Of a stretch of 64,000 nucleotides of DNA, positions 42,264-51,306 are shown one piece after another. This stretch comes from a beta proteobacterium KB13. Its GTDB lineage: Bacteria > Pseudomonadota > Gammaproteobacteria > Burkholderiales > Methylophilaceae. The DNA is taken from assembly GCA_000156155.1 (NCBI GenBank), contig DS995299.1, positions 397,827-461,826 on the forward strand, given 5' to 3'. Positions within the stretch are counted from its first letter, which is position 1. Every line of letters starts with the position of its first letter. Made by a program: the position numbers and the translations under genes. The notes under the pieces were generated by a model, which saw nothing but the letters and a program-made list of their open reading frames with translations, searched no databases and was not told where the DNA came from.

Positions 42264-43223
42264 ATGAAATTACATTACTTAGAATTTGAAAAACCACTAC
42301 AACAATTAGCTTCCAAAGTTGAAGAGCTTGAGTCAGCTCATAGAGATAATCCAAAATTAAACATCTCAAAAGAAGTCAAACAGTTGCAAAATAAAACAGA
42401 CGATTTGTTGCATCAGATTTATGATGAATTAACCCCATGGCAGATTTCTCAGGTTTCTCGTCATCCGCAACGACCTTATACCAGTGATTACATTGAACAT
42501 ATCTTTACTAATTTTCAAGAGTTACATGGCGATCGTGCCTTTGCAGATGACCCTGCAATTATAGGTGGCTTGGCTGAGTTTGAGGGTCAGCCGGTTATGG
42601 TGCTCGGACAACAAAAAGGCCGTGATACCAAGGAAAGACAATACCGTAACTTTGGTATGCCACGACCTGAAGGTTATCGTAAGGCGCTCAGATTATTTCA
42701 CTTGGCAGAAAAATTTAATCTTCCACTCATTACATTAATTGACACCCCAGGGGCTTATCCAGGAATTGGTGCCGAAGAGAGGGGTCAGTCAGAAGCGATT
42801 GCAAGAAATTTATATGCGATGAGTGAACTTAAAACACCATCCATCGGAGTTGTTATAGGTGAGGGAGGTTCTGGAGGTGCATTGGCACTCGGAGTCGTCG
42901 ATCATCTAATGATGCTCCAGTATTCTACCTATTCAGTGATATCGCCCGAGGGTTGTGCATCAATCCTTTATAAGGATGCAAAAAAAGCTGACATTGCGGC
43001 AGAAAGTCTTGGGATCACTGCTGATCATCTAAAAAAAGTGGGTCTAGCTGATGAAGTAATACCTGAGCCTCTCGGCGGAGCTCATCGTAATATTGATACG
43101 ATCATGGAATCTGTCCGACAGTCATTGATAAAACAATTGAGTCGCTTAAAAAAACAACCCATAGATATTTTATTAAGCACAAGATATCAGAGGTTGATGA
43201 GCTATGGTGAATTTCAGTCCTGA
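42264..43223 (+). CDS. accA: Acetyl-CoA carboxylase carboxyltransferase subunit alpha
   Basis: AccA pairs with AccD to carboxylate acetyl-CoA, the first step of fatty acid synthesis. The 319-aa protein has the N-terminal coiled region ([18 protein letters not shown]), [38 protein letters not shown] and [13 protein letters not shown] for the carboxybiotin/CoA oxyanion site, and [13 protein letters not shown]. All are canonical. Four bases separate it from tilS. Confidence 0.97.
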   Translation: MKLHYLEFEKPLQQLASKVEELESAHRDNPKLNISKEVKQLQNKTDDLLHQIYDELTPWQISQVSRHPQRPYTSDYIEHIFTNFQELHGDRAFADDPAIIGGLAEFEGQPVMVLGQQKGRDTKERQYRNFGMPRPEGYRKALRLFHLAEKFNLPLITLIDTPGAYPGIGAEERGQSEAIARNLYAMSELKTPSIGVVIGEGGSGGALALGVVDHLMMLQYSTYSVISPEGCASILYKDAKKADIAAESLGITADHLKKVGLADEVIPEPLGGAHRNIDTIMESVRQSLIKQLSRLKKQPIDILLSTRYQRLMSYGEFQS

Positions 43224-43226
43224 TCT

Positions 43227-44552
43227 ATGAATGAGCTCGTTAACTTTCTTGAGCAATCATTTTTAAAACAGAAACTTAAAAAAAATTGTCACCTCCTCGT
43301 TGGGGTAAGTGGAGGTATCGATTCAGTTGTTCTTGGCCACACCCTAAGCCAACTGAGATCACTGCACCCATTTGATTTAACTTTTATTTACGTTGATCAC
43401 CAATTGCATCCAGAATCAAAACAATGGGCTAACACTGTAAAACAGCTCGCAAAAAAATTATCGATTGAATACATCTGTGAAAAAGTCACAATCGATCAGG
43501 ATCTTAAATTAGGCACCGAAGGTGCTGCCAGAAAACATAGGTACCAAGCATTCCAAAAACATCAAAAGGATATTTTAGTGCTCGCCCAACATGAAGATGA
43601 CCAACTAGAAACTTTACTGCTTCAGCTTGCCAGAGGGGCTGGATCTAAGGGTTTAAGTTGCATGCCTGAGTACCATGAAAAATTAAAAATCTGGAGACCG
43701 TTATTAGGTGTGAGCAAGAATCTAATTTATAGATATCAACAAGAACATAAACTCAAATTTATTGAAGATTCTTCGAACAAAGATAATAAATACGATCGAA
43801 ATTATCTAAGAAATAAAGTGATCCCCCTAATTAAAAAAAGATTTCCACACTTTGCGACCACTTCAGGGAGATCTGTTAAGCATATAGCTGACGCATACAA
43901 CTATCAAAATTTAATGAGTGCAGAACTCTATGAGAATGTTCTTGAAGACAATAATCAGTTGAATGGGCTGAAATTAAAAAAATTGTCTGATTACGATATG
44001 GGTAACGTCATTCGGTTTTGGTTAAACGAACATCAGGTGTTAATGCCTAGCATTAAAGTTTTAGGTCAGATTATAAGTCAGATCAAAAAAATTGACTTGG
44101 AAAGTTGCATTAATATCAAAGTAGATGGAATGTCTATTCGATCTTACAATAACTCATTGTTTTTAATAACTAATTTAGAAAATTCATTTAATCCAGTACT
44201 TTGGAAAGATCAAAATAGTGTCATACTTTCGAACAATAGAGAGGTATTGGTAGACAAGAAAGTTGGGAAGGGGCTCTCCCTTGGTAAGTTAAAAAAAATT
44301 CTCATTGATAAACCACATAATATGAATATTAAAATTAAGTTAAAGGCTAATCAACCGGCAAGATCTTTGAAGTACATCTTCCAGCAAAATAAAATTCCAC
44401 CATGGGAAAGAGAAAATTACCCTTGTGTGTACGTTGAAGATAAATTAATTGCGGTGATTGGTCTGGCTGATTCTGTTGAATATGCTGCAGATAAAAAAGA
44501 GATGGGAGTAACTTTTAAATATAAAAAAAATCCCAGCATGGCTGGGATTTAA
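43227..44552 (+). CDS. tilS: tRNA(Ile)-lysidine synthase
   Basis: TilS converts C34 of the CAU anticodon of tRNA-Ile2 to lysidine, essential for reading AUA. The PP-loop SGGIDS at 28-33 and AQHEDDQLETLLLQLARG (HxxDDQxET) are present, as are the central SSNKDNKYDRNYLRN and the C-terminal domain RSLKYIFQQNKIPPWERE. The 441-aa length is normal. The last codons of the gene form the stem of an intrinsic terminator. Confidence 0.95.
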   Translation: MNELVNFLEQSFLKQKLKKNCHLLVGVSGGIDSVVLGHTLSQLRSLHPFDLTFIYVDHQLHPESKQWANTVKQLAKKLSIEYICEKVTIDQDLKLGTEGAARKHRYQAFQKHQKDILVLAQHEDDQLETLLLQLARGAGSKGLSCMPEYHEKLKIWRPLLGVSKNLIYRYQQEHKLKFIEDSSNKDNKYDRNYLRNKVIPLIKKRFPHFATTSGRSVKHIADAYNYQNLMSAELYENVLEDNNQLNGLKLKKLSDYDMGNVIRFWLNEHQVLMPSIKVLGQIISQIKKIDLESCINIKVDGMSIRSYNNSLFLITNLENSFNPVLWKDQNSVILSNNREVLVDKKVGKGLSLGKLKKILIDKPHNMNIKIKLKANQPARSLKYIFQQNKIPPWERENYPCVYVEDKLIAVIGLADSVEYAADKKEMGVTFKYKKNPSMAGI

Positions 44553-44557
44553 TTTTT
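44528..44557 (+). terminator. Intrinsic terminator built into the tilS 3' end
   Basis: AAATCCCAGC (44528-44537) pairs perfectly with GCTGGGATTT (44541-44550) around an ATG loop, followed by AATTTTT. The hairpin overlaps the last TilS codons (NPSMAGI and stop) and could act in both directions, also for the convergent PepSY gene. Confidence 0.75.
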
Positions 44558-44569
44558 GTAAGATGAAGT

Positions 44570-45097
44570 CTAACCATCGTTTCCGATATCATAGATCTCA
44601 ATTTCCGTTTCCATAATTTCGCCGGTTACGCCATTGATTTCAACCTCAACTTCGTGACCAATTTTTTCTGAGTAGATATCAAACTCGTATACAGGAAGAT
44701 CGCCTTCAAAAGCGTATTCTTTTTCAAGCACTTTACCTGGTGTATTTTCTAAAGCAATTTTTTCAGCCTCTTCAGCTGAAATTTTAACTGCAGAGGTAAA
44801 TTTCTTATCATCCTTAGCAACTTCGACTTCTTCATCAGCTAATTCTGCTGTGGCAACATTACATTCGATTTCAATTTCTTTACCATCTTTGGTTTTAACA
44901 TCAAACTCATACACGGCTTGTCCATCTTCCACTTCACGCTCAAGGGAAACGATGTGACCTTCATATTTTTTGTGAACCGCGATAAAACATTTATCTAAAT
45001 CAGAGGTAAGGGCTTTTTTAATATCATCTTCTGTGTGCGCGGCAAAAGTATTCATTGCAAATCCGGCAACAGAAAGGGCTAGGACAATTTTTTTCAT
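44570..45097 (-). CDS. Exported double-PepSY protein, LanPepSY-like candidate
   Basis: A signal peptide (to FAMNTFA) precedes two PepSY-like repeats. The first, about 24-85, holds CFIAVHKKYEGHIVSLEREV and YEFDVKTKDGKEIEIE; the second, about 105-165, holds KISAEEAEKIALENTPGK, PVYEFDIYS and NGVTGEIMETE. The mature protein is very acidic. LanPepSY of Methylobacillus flagellatus is a periplasmic PepSY protein that binds lanthanides; the layout here, beside a TonB receptor and two-component system, makes it a candidate orthologue. A general PepSY role (protease inhibition or other metal binding) cannot be excluded. Confidence 0.75.
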   Translation of the reverse strand: MKKIVLALSVAGFAMNTFAAHTEDDIKKALTSDLDKCFIAVHKKYEGHIVSLEREVEDGQAVYEFDVKTKDGKEIEIECNVATAELADEEVEVAKDDKKFTSAVKISAEEAEKIALENTPGKVLEKEYAFEGDLPVYEFDIYSEKIGHEVEVEINGVTGEIMETEIEIYDIGNDG

Positions 45098-45167
45098 TAG
45101 TATTCCAAATATATTAATAACGATTTATTGAGTAGTTAAGCCGAATAAAGTTCTAAAAAAAAACAAC

Positions 45168-45275
45168 TTAAAAGAAGATTTTATAAATGGATGTATTGAA
45201 TGCTAAATAAACGGTTAGAAATATAAATAAACCGATTAATGTAACTAAAATTAATAAGATGTCGTCTTTTTTCAT
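45168..45275 (-). CDS. Tiny membrane protein, 35 aa
   Basis: MKKDDILLILVTLIGLFIFLTVYLAF is a single membrane helix with an acidic N-terminus and aromatic C-terminus. It lies 70 bases upstream of the PepSY gene on the same strand and inside the regulatory gap before the TonB receptor gene. Short stand-alone peptides like this occur as subunits of respiratory enzymes, but no assignment is possible. Confidence 0.4.
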   Translation of the reverse strand: MKKDDILLILVTLIGLFIFLTVYLAFNTSIYKIFF

Positions 45276-45334
45276 AATTATTTAGAATAAATTAGTTCAA
45301 GAAATATAATCTAAAAAATTTGATCATGCATCAA

Positions 45335-45414
45335 TAGGAAAAACTCCTAATGAATTAAGATTATCTAAATTTAGGAAAAATTCCTAAAATGCTTAATTTA
45401 GGAACTTTTCCTAA
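45335..45414. promoter_or_regulatory. Three inverted repeats upstream of the TonB receptor gene
   Basis: The sites are TAGGA-N5-TCCTA (45335-45349), TTTAGGAA-AAA-TTCCTAAA (45370-45388) and TTAGGAA-CTT-TTCCTAA (45398-45414). Their centres are 37 and 27 bases apart and all lie in the gap between the divergent PepSY and TonB-receptor genes, 60-140 bases before the receptor start. The half-site resembles the RcsB-type box (TAAGAAT-ATTCCTA) bound by LuxR/NarL-type response regulators, and such a regulator is encoded at 49414-50013. Its binding here is an inference. Confidence 0.65.
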
Positions 45415-45476
45415 TTCACAAGGATTATTTTTTTGATAATATGTCAGCAAATAAATTTTAAATAGTTGAGCAATAT

Positions 45477-48041
45477 ATGAGAGTTACTAAAACCAAATTA
45501 AGCCTAGCCGTTCTATCTGCACTAGCTAATACTGCTTATGCGGAAGATCTTGAGACCAGTAAGATTAATGTATATAGTCCTGCACCACTGCCATCCATCG
45601 GTTTGGATCAGTCGATCGTGCCAGGATCCATCACAGTCATTCAGCCACAAGATGTCCAGCAACAATCTGGTGTATCTTTAGCTGACTATTTAAATAATAA
45701 CGTTCAAGGTATTTCATTTAACGAGGTTGGCGGAAACCCTTGGCAGCCTGAAGTCTTCTACCGTGGTTATTCTGCAGGCTCAATTGCAGGTAACCCACAA
45801 GGTTTATCCATATATGTAGATGGTGTTCGTGAAAACCAACCGTTTAGTGACGTGGTTCTATGGGACACAATTCCTACATGGGCTCTATCTGGTGCTCAGG
45901 TAGTTGGTGGTAGTAATCCCATTTATGGTTTAAACACTCTTGGTGGTGCAATCTCCATGCAGACTAAGAATGGTAAATTATTTAATAAAGGTGTGATTTC
46001 AGCAACTGCAGGTTCATGGGATCGAACTGCTGGGTTGATCGAGATGGGCGGTATTATTGATGGTACCAATATTGACTACTACTTTGGCTACAACCATACC
46101 TCAGAAAATGGCTGGCGCGATCATTCACCGTCTCATTTAAATCAGGCCTTTGGTAAGATTGGCATGGACCTTGAAACCGGTGGTCGAGTTGAGTTGAGTT
46201 ACACCGGTGCATCTAACAACCTTATTGGTAATGGTTTAGCACCTAAATACCTATTAGGTGCTGATAATTCTGGCGTGAATACCGTGCCTGACGCAACTGA
46301 AAATCGTTACAACAAATTTAATTTAGCCTATACAGATTTGATTTCAGATACAGTGATGTTGAGTGCGAATGCCTATTACATTCAATCAAACCGGTATACC
46401 CTTAATGGAGATGCAGAGATCGAGTTCGATGGCGATGAATTCACAAATAGTGGATACAGTTCAATTAATGGTCGTTACATGGTTAACCAGGGTGATGATA
46501 TTGATGAAATTGAAGCTGAAACAAGAACGACAAAAACAAAACAGGATAAGTATGGTATCAATGCGCAGCTCACATTCACCGACGACTTATTTGGATATAA
46601 GAACCATTTGGTAACTGGCGTTAATTTTGAGACATCACTCATTGGGTTTGTCCAGAATGAGTACGAAGGCTCAAGTTTTATTGGTAACTCACGACTTATT
46701 GATACAACTACCGGTGAATATGAAAATAACTCTGACCTTCAGGGTAGAACGAAGACAGCCGGTATTTATGCTGTAGATACATTGTCATTAAATGATCAGT
46801 GGCACGTGACAGGTGGCTTACGTTACAACTACACCGAGATTGATAACAAGGATAGAAGGGCTGACCAGAGTGCAGGTTCTTTAACTGAAAAGGCCAGTTA
46901 CGCTCGAATTAACCCAACTATTGGCGTGACGTACAAACCAACTGAAAATTATCAGACTTATGCTTCATATAGTGAATCAAATCGTGCACCAACATCGATT
47001 GAGTTAGGTTGTTCTAACCCAGCGATTGCGTGTAGCCTGCCAACACAAATGGCGGATGATCCACCACTCGACGATATCGTCTCGAAAACATACGAGGCTG
47101 GAGCTTCTGGCCGCTTAACTGGTGATCTTAAATGGAACGCAGCGATCTATCATGCGATGAACCATGACGATATTCACTTCATTAACAATAACGCCCAAAA
47201 CGGGTTGGGTTACTTTGACAACGTGGGCCGAACACGTCGTGACGGTATTGACGTCGGTGTGTCAGGCTCAGGCTTGTTTGGTATGGATCTCTTTGGCCAG
47301 GGTAACAAGTTCTCATGGTCGGGATCATACGGTTATGTAAATGCAACCTACGACTCAGATCTGCGGTTAGTGTCTGATGCCAACACGTCTAGAACAGTTA
47401 CGACCAACTCTTATAACTCTTACGATGACGATGCATTGGTTGATGATGATACTGATTTTGCATCAGAAGTTGCTGTAGCTTTGTATGACTTGTATGATGG
47501 AACAGGTCTTGAGACTGATTATAATACTGCAAACGGAGTAGGTGCTTATGATGCCTTAAATATTGAAACCGATGCAGATGATGCCGACGATTGGGCAGAA
47601 TTTGTAGAAGACAATATTGGTATCGAAACATCCGCGATTGATGTTAAACGTGGTGATCAGTTGGCTAACATTCCTCAGCACAGATTAAAGTTAAGAATGA
47701 ACTACAATCCTGCGCCTAATGTAAGAATGGGCCTCACTGCTTTAGGCTACGGTAAGAGTTACATGATGGGTAACGAGAACCAGAAGCACCAAGGTGACGG
47801 TGAAAATCCAGGCTATTTTTTACTGAACGCTGACATGAGCTGGAGCCCAGCTAAAAACTGGATGGTTTCTTTAAAGGCAATTAATTTGCTTGATAAGAAC
47901 TATTACAACGGTGGTCGCTTGTTGATGAACGGCTTTACTGGAGTTGGTAATACAGCTCGAAGTGAAGTATTCAGAGGTGTGGGTGTAATTCCTGGATCCC
48001 CACAAGCAGCTTGGATCACTGTAGGCTATTCATTCAAGTAA
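45477..48041 (+). CDS. TonB-dependent receptor, candidate lanthanide/metallophore receptor
   Basis: An outer-membrane active transporter of 854 aa. A signal peptide (to NTAYA) is followed by a plug domain (ITVIQPQDVQQQSGVSLADY, GLSIYVDGVRENQPFSD and SNPIYGLNTLGGAISM) and a 22-strand barrel ending ITVGYSFK. The plug wording resembles methylotroph receptors of the LutH/LanA kind. An Asp/Glu-rich insert at about 645-720 lies in a likely extracellular loop and could capture cations. The neighbours (PepSY protein, histidine kinase, regulator) point to a specific trace metal, but vitamin or siderophore uptake is not ruled out. Confidence 0.85.
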   Translation: MRVTKTKLSLAVLSALANTAYAEDLETSKINVYSPAPLPSIGLDQSIVPGSITVIQPQDVQQQSGVSLADYLNNNVQGISFNEVGGNPWQPEVFYRGYSAGSIAGNPQGLSIYVDGVRENQPFSDVVLWDTIPTWALSGAQVVGGSNPIYGLNTLGGAISMQTKNGKLFNKGVISATAGSWDRTAGLIEMGGIIDGTNIDYYFGYNHTSENGWRDHSPSHLNQAFGKIGMDLETGGRVELSYTGASNNLIGNGLAPKYLLGADNSGVNTVPDATENRYNKFNLAYTDLISDTVMLSANAYYIQSNRYTLNGDAEIEFDGDEFTNSGYSSINGRYMVNQGDDIDEIEAETRTTKTKQDKYGINAQLTFTDDLFGYKNHLVTGVNFETSLIGFVQNEYEGSSFIGNSRLIDTTTGEYENNSDLQGRTKTAGIYAVDTLSLNDQWHVTGGLRYNYTEIDNKDRRADQSAGSLTEKASYARINPTIGVTYKPTENYQTYASYSESNRAPTSIELGCSNPAIACSLPTQMADDPPLDDIVSKTYEAGASGRLTGDLKWNAAIYHAMNHDDIHFINNNAQNGLGYFDNVGRTRRDGIDVGVSGSGLFGMDLFGQGNKFSWSGSYGYVNATYDSDLRLVSDANTSRTVTTNSYNSYDDDALVDDDTDFASEVAVALYDLYDGTGLETDYNTANGVGAYDALNIETDADDADDWAEFVEDNIGIETSAIDVKRGDQLANIPQHRLKLRMNYNPAPNVRMGLTALGYGKSYMMGNENQKHQGDGENPGYFLLNADMSWSPAKNWMVSLKAINLLDKNYYNGGRLLMNGFTGVGNTARSEVFRGVGVIPGSPQAAWITVGYSFK

Positions 48042-48063
48042 AATTTGGTCTATTTGCAAAAAA

Positions 48064-48091
48064 AAAGCTCTCATACGAGGGCTTTTTTTTT
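48064..48091 (+). terminator. Intrinsic terminator after the TonB receptor gene
   Basis: AAAGCTCTC and GAGGGCTTT form a nine-base stem with one G-T pair and an ATAC loop, followed by a run of T. It separates the receptor from the histidine kinase gene, so the kinase pair probably has its own promoter or read-through. Confidence 0.8.
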
Positions 48092-48115
48092 GATTATTTA
48101 TATTAAACTGTTCTT

Positions 48116-49417
48116 ATGAGTCTTAAACTAAGATTAATCCTAATTGTTAACTTTCTTCTATTTGTTGCTATCTTTATAGGATTCTTTTCTGTCGTCTTTA
48201 CCTCGAAAAATGCCGTTAGGTCTGAAATTGAATCCTCAATCAAGCTTGCAGAATTCTCTATCAAGACAGGTATTCAAAAAAATCCTGATCTCTATCTTTT
48301 TCAAGACAATCTATTGGGTTTAAAGGATCTTGATCAGATTCGTCACTTATCTATTCAATTGCTGGATATTAATGGAGGTGTGATTGATGAAAATAAAAAT
48401 TTAAATACTGACGTTTATGTTCCTGTCTGGTTTCAAAATGCATTGGATATTTATTCTAAAGATTTAAAAACTATGGACTTTCCCTTAATGCAGTTCGGTG
48501 ATCAAATTGGTACCGTTAAAGTGATTCCCAATCCAATCTATGAGTATGATGAGATATGGCAGCAATTCAAAAATGGATTAATCATTGCAGTAATATTTTT
48601 TGTGTTTGTAAATCTATCTATCTTCTTTTTATTTGAAAAAATTATTTCTCCAATAAGTCAACTCATTCAGGGTTTTCGAAACTTAGAGCAAGGCAGTTAT
48701 AAAAATAATAAAGAAAGCTTTGGCATATCTGAATTAGATATTTTGAGAGTGAAATTAAATCAACTGACTGTAAAATTAAAAAAGAATGATGAAAGAATTC
48801 ATGAGCTCAACCAAAAATTAATCACCATCCAAGAACAAGAAAAAAAAGAAATCTCACGAGATTTGCATGATGAAATTGGACAGTCATTAGCAGCGATTCA
48901 GGTTCAGGCCGCCTCAATCAAGACATCCAAAAAACCAAACACTCAGGCAGATCTCATCATTAGCACCACGAAAGACTTGATTCAGCAAACGCGCAATCTG
49001 ATTAAGCGTCTGAGTTTAGGTGTTATTGATGACCTTGGCATTGAAGACGCATTAGTTGATTTAATTAAAAATTGGTCACGAAGAACAGCATGTAAAAATA
49101 TCAATGTGAATATTGACTTACCAAACTCAAGGATATTTAAAACACAATTGAATGAAACAGTTTACAGATTGACTCAAGAGTCTTTAACAAATATTTCAAA
49201 ACACTCTCAACCAAAGGAAGTTTTGATTTCAATTCAGAGAAATGACAATGAGATTCATTTGAGTTTCATGAATAATGGTATTTTAAAGAGAACAAAAAAA
49301 ACAGATGGTATTGGAATGTTGGGTATGCAGGAAAGGGTAAAGAATTTGTCAGGGTCCTTTAAGCAAAGCATTCACAAAGGTTTTTATAAAGTTGACATAG
49401 GCTTACCAATCAAATGA
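48116..49417 (+). CDS. Sensor histidine kinase (NarX/HisKA_3 type)
   Basis: The 433-aa kinase has a first membrane helix (about 5-29), a periplasmic sensor segment (30-151) and a second helix (152-174). A HAMP region follows, then the dimerisation/phosphoacceptor motif EISRDLHDEIGQSLAA with His at 251. The ATPase domain (LTQESLTNISKHSQ and GIGMLGMQERV) completes it. The periplasmic segment is about 120 residues, acidic and of unknown ligand. It overlaps the response regulator gene by four bases, forming a cognate pair. Confidence 0.92.
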   Translation: MSLKLRLILIVNFLLFVAIFIGFFSVVFTSKNAVRSEIESSIKLAEFSIKTGIQKNPDLYLFQDNLLGLKDLDQIRHLSIQLLDINGGVIDENKNLNTDVYVPVWFQNALDIYSKDLKTMDFPLMQFGDQIGTVKVIPNPIYEYDEIWQQFKNGLIIAVIFFVFVNLSIFFLFEKIISPISQLIQGFRNLEQGSYKNNKESFGISELDILRVKLNQLTVKLKKNDERIHELNQKLITIQEQEKKEISRDLHDEIGQSLAAIQVQAASIKTSKKPNTQADLIISTTKDLIQQTRNLIKRLSLGVIDDLGIEDALVDLIKNWSRRTACKNINVNIDLPNSRIFKTQLNETVYRLTQESLTNISKHSQPKEVLISIQRNDNEIHLSFMNNGILKRTKKTDGIGMLGMQERVKNLSGSFKQSIHKGFYKVDIGLPIK

Positions 49418-50013
49418 AGAACTTGCTCTTAGTAGATGATCATAAGATTGTGCGATCAGGGCTCAAAACCTTACTGTCTGATTTGAATTTCGACCAGATT
49501 GATGAGGCTGACTCTGGAAGAGTGGCCTATAGTTTAGCCCAAGAAAATTCTTACAGCTTGATTATTATGGATATCTCCATGGAGGGGATGAGTGGTTTAG
49601 ATGCACTTTCTAAAATTATCAATAGACTCCCAAAACAAAAGATCTTAATTTTAAGCATGCATGACAGTGATCTGGTGATTGAAAAAGCAAAAAAATTGGG
49701 TGCGATGGGTTTTGTGACTAAGTCAGATATCTCTGATAATTTATTTCAAGCTGTGGAGCATATACTTAATGGAGGGAATTTCTTTCCAGAAACAAAAGCT
49801 TCATATAACCAATTAAATCAACTTAATGAAAGAGAATTTGAAATTTTTAAAATGATTGCCTCTGGAAAGAGTATAAAAAATATTGCCGCAGATATGAATA
49901 TCAGTCAGAAAACAGTGGCTAACTATCAGACCAGTATTAAGCAAAAGCTAGAAATTGATAACCCTATTGATTTTTACAAGCTCGCAGTTGAGTTAAATTT
50001 AATTAAATCCTAA
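49414..50013 (+). CDS. LuxR/NarL-family response regulator
   Basis: The 199-aa product has a receiver domain with acidic pocket D8-D9 and phospho-acceptor D53 (IIMDISMEG), then a GerE/LuxR helix-turn-helix (LNEREFEIFKMIASGKSIKNI and ISQKTVANYQ). It is partner of the kinase before it. Candidate targets are the three inverted repeats upstream of the TonB receptor, which have the right dyad symmetry for a NarL-type dimer. Confidence 0.92.
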   Translation: MKNLLLVDDHKIVRSGLKTLLSDLNFDQIDEADSGRVAYSLAQENSYSLIIMDISMEGMSGLDALSKIINRLPKQKILILSMHDSDLVIEKAKKLGAMGFVTKSDISDNLFQAVEHILNGGNFFPETKASYNQLNQLNEREFEIFKMIASGKSIKNIAADMNISQKTVANYQTSIKQKLEIDNPIDFYKLAVELNLIKS

Positions 50014-50059
50014 TGAGCTCAATGTATAATTACAGTTAATCAAACAGTAAGGTACGTTC

Positions 50060-51256
50060 ATGCAATTCTCATCTCCACTTAAAGCTAATTCAATTAAGGT
50101 TATGTTATTGGGAAGTGGTGAGTTAGGTAAAGAAGTTATTATTTCACTTCAACGACTTGGCATGGAAGTTATTGCTGTTGACCGTTATGAGAATGCACCA
50201 GGCCATCAAGTGGCCCATCGAGCTTATTCAATTGACATGACTAATGCTGCGGCACTTGAACAATTAATTCAAAAAGAAAAACCTACCTTAGTGGTTCCTG
50301 AGATAGAAGCGATCAACACGAAGCTGCTTGAAAAGCTTGAGGCTGACAATGTCACCAAAGTTATTCCTAATGTCCGAGCAGTGCAGCTCACCATGAATCG
50401 TGAGGGTATACGAAAGTTAGCTGCAGAAGACTTAAAGATTCCAACATCACCATATGCTTTCGCTAGAAGCAGTGACGAGTTAAAAGAGGCGGTGAATAAG
50501 GTTGGCTTGCCATGTTTTATTAAACCAACTATGTCTTCATCAGGCAAAGGTCAATCTCGCATTGAATCCATGGATGATGTCGAGAGGGCTTGGGACTATG
50601 CAGCAAACTCAGGACGAGTTAATGAAGGTGTGGTGATCGCTGAAGGTCAAATCGATTTTGATTATGAGATCACATTGTTAACAGTTCGATCTTTAAATTC
50701 TGAAGGAAATATCATCACCTCATACTGTGAGCCGATTGGTCATCGGCAGGAAGATGGAGATTATGTTGAGAGCTGGCAGCCGCAACCCATGAATGAAAAA
50801 GCCTTAGCTACATCAAAAGATATTGCTGAAAAAGTGACATCAGCATTAGGCGGCTTAGGGCTTTTTGGGGTAGAGCTTTTTATCAAAGAGGACCAGGTAT
50901 GGTTTTCAGAAGTGAGCCCTCGTCCGCATGACACCGGCATGGTGACCATGATCACACAAAAGCAATCTGAATTTGAATTGCATGCAAAAGCCATCTTGGG
51001 ATTGCCTGTCAATACCTCCCTAGCTAATCCAGGTGCCTCAGCGGTTATTTATGGTGGCCATGATTGCGATGCTATTTCATTTGAAAATATTCCAAAAGCC
51101 ATAGCAGGGGATGGTGTAGACATCCGCTTATTTGGTAAACCTCAATCCTTTAAGAAAAGAAGAATGGGCGTTATTTTGGCTCATGCTGACGACATTCAAC
51201 AAGCCAGAAATAAAGCACAACAAGCAAGATCTCAAATCAAAACCAAACCTGTTTAA
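50060..51256 (+). CDS. purT: Formate-dependent phosphoribosylglycinamide formyltransferase (PurT)
   Basis: An ATP-grasp enzyme that makes formyl-GAR in purine synthesis directly from formate and ATP, avoiding formyl-tetrahydrofolate. The 398-aa protein opens [21 protein letters not shown], contains [30 protein letters not shown] and [28 protein letters not shown]. Using formate for purines fits a one-carbon metabolising organism, though PurT is also common elsewhere. Confidence 0.96.
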   Translation: MQFSSPLKANSIKVMLLGSGELGKEVIISLQRLGMEVIAVDRYENAPGHQVAHRAYSIDMTNAAALEQLIQKEKPTLVVPEIEAINTKLLEKLEADNVTKVIPNVRAVQLTMNREGIRKLAAEDLKIPTSPYAFARSSDELKEAVNKVGLPCFIKPTMSSSGKGQSRIESMDDVERAWDYAANSGRVNEGVVIAEGQIDFDYEITLLTVRSLNSEGNIITSYCEPIGHRQEDGDYVESWQPQPMNEKALATSKDIAEKVTSALGGLGLFGVELFIKEDQVWFSEVSPRPHDTGMVTMITQKQSEFELHAKAILGLPVNTSLANPGASAVIYGGHDCDAISFENIPKAIAGDGVDIRLFGKPQSFKKRRMGVILAHADDIQQARNKAQQARSQIKTKPV

Positions 51257-51306
51257 ACCATATAACGGTGCTATAATGGCGCGTTAATTTTTTATAAAGA
51301 ACCCAT

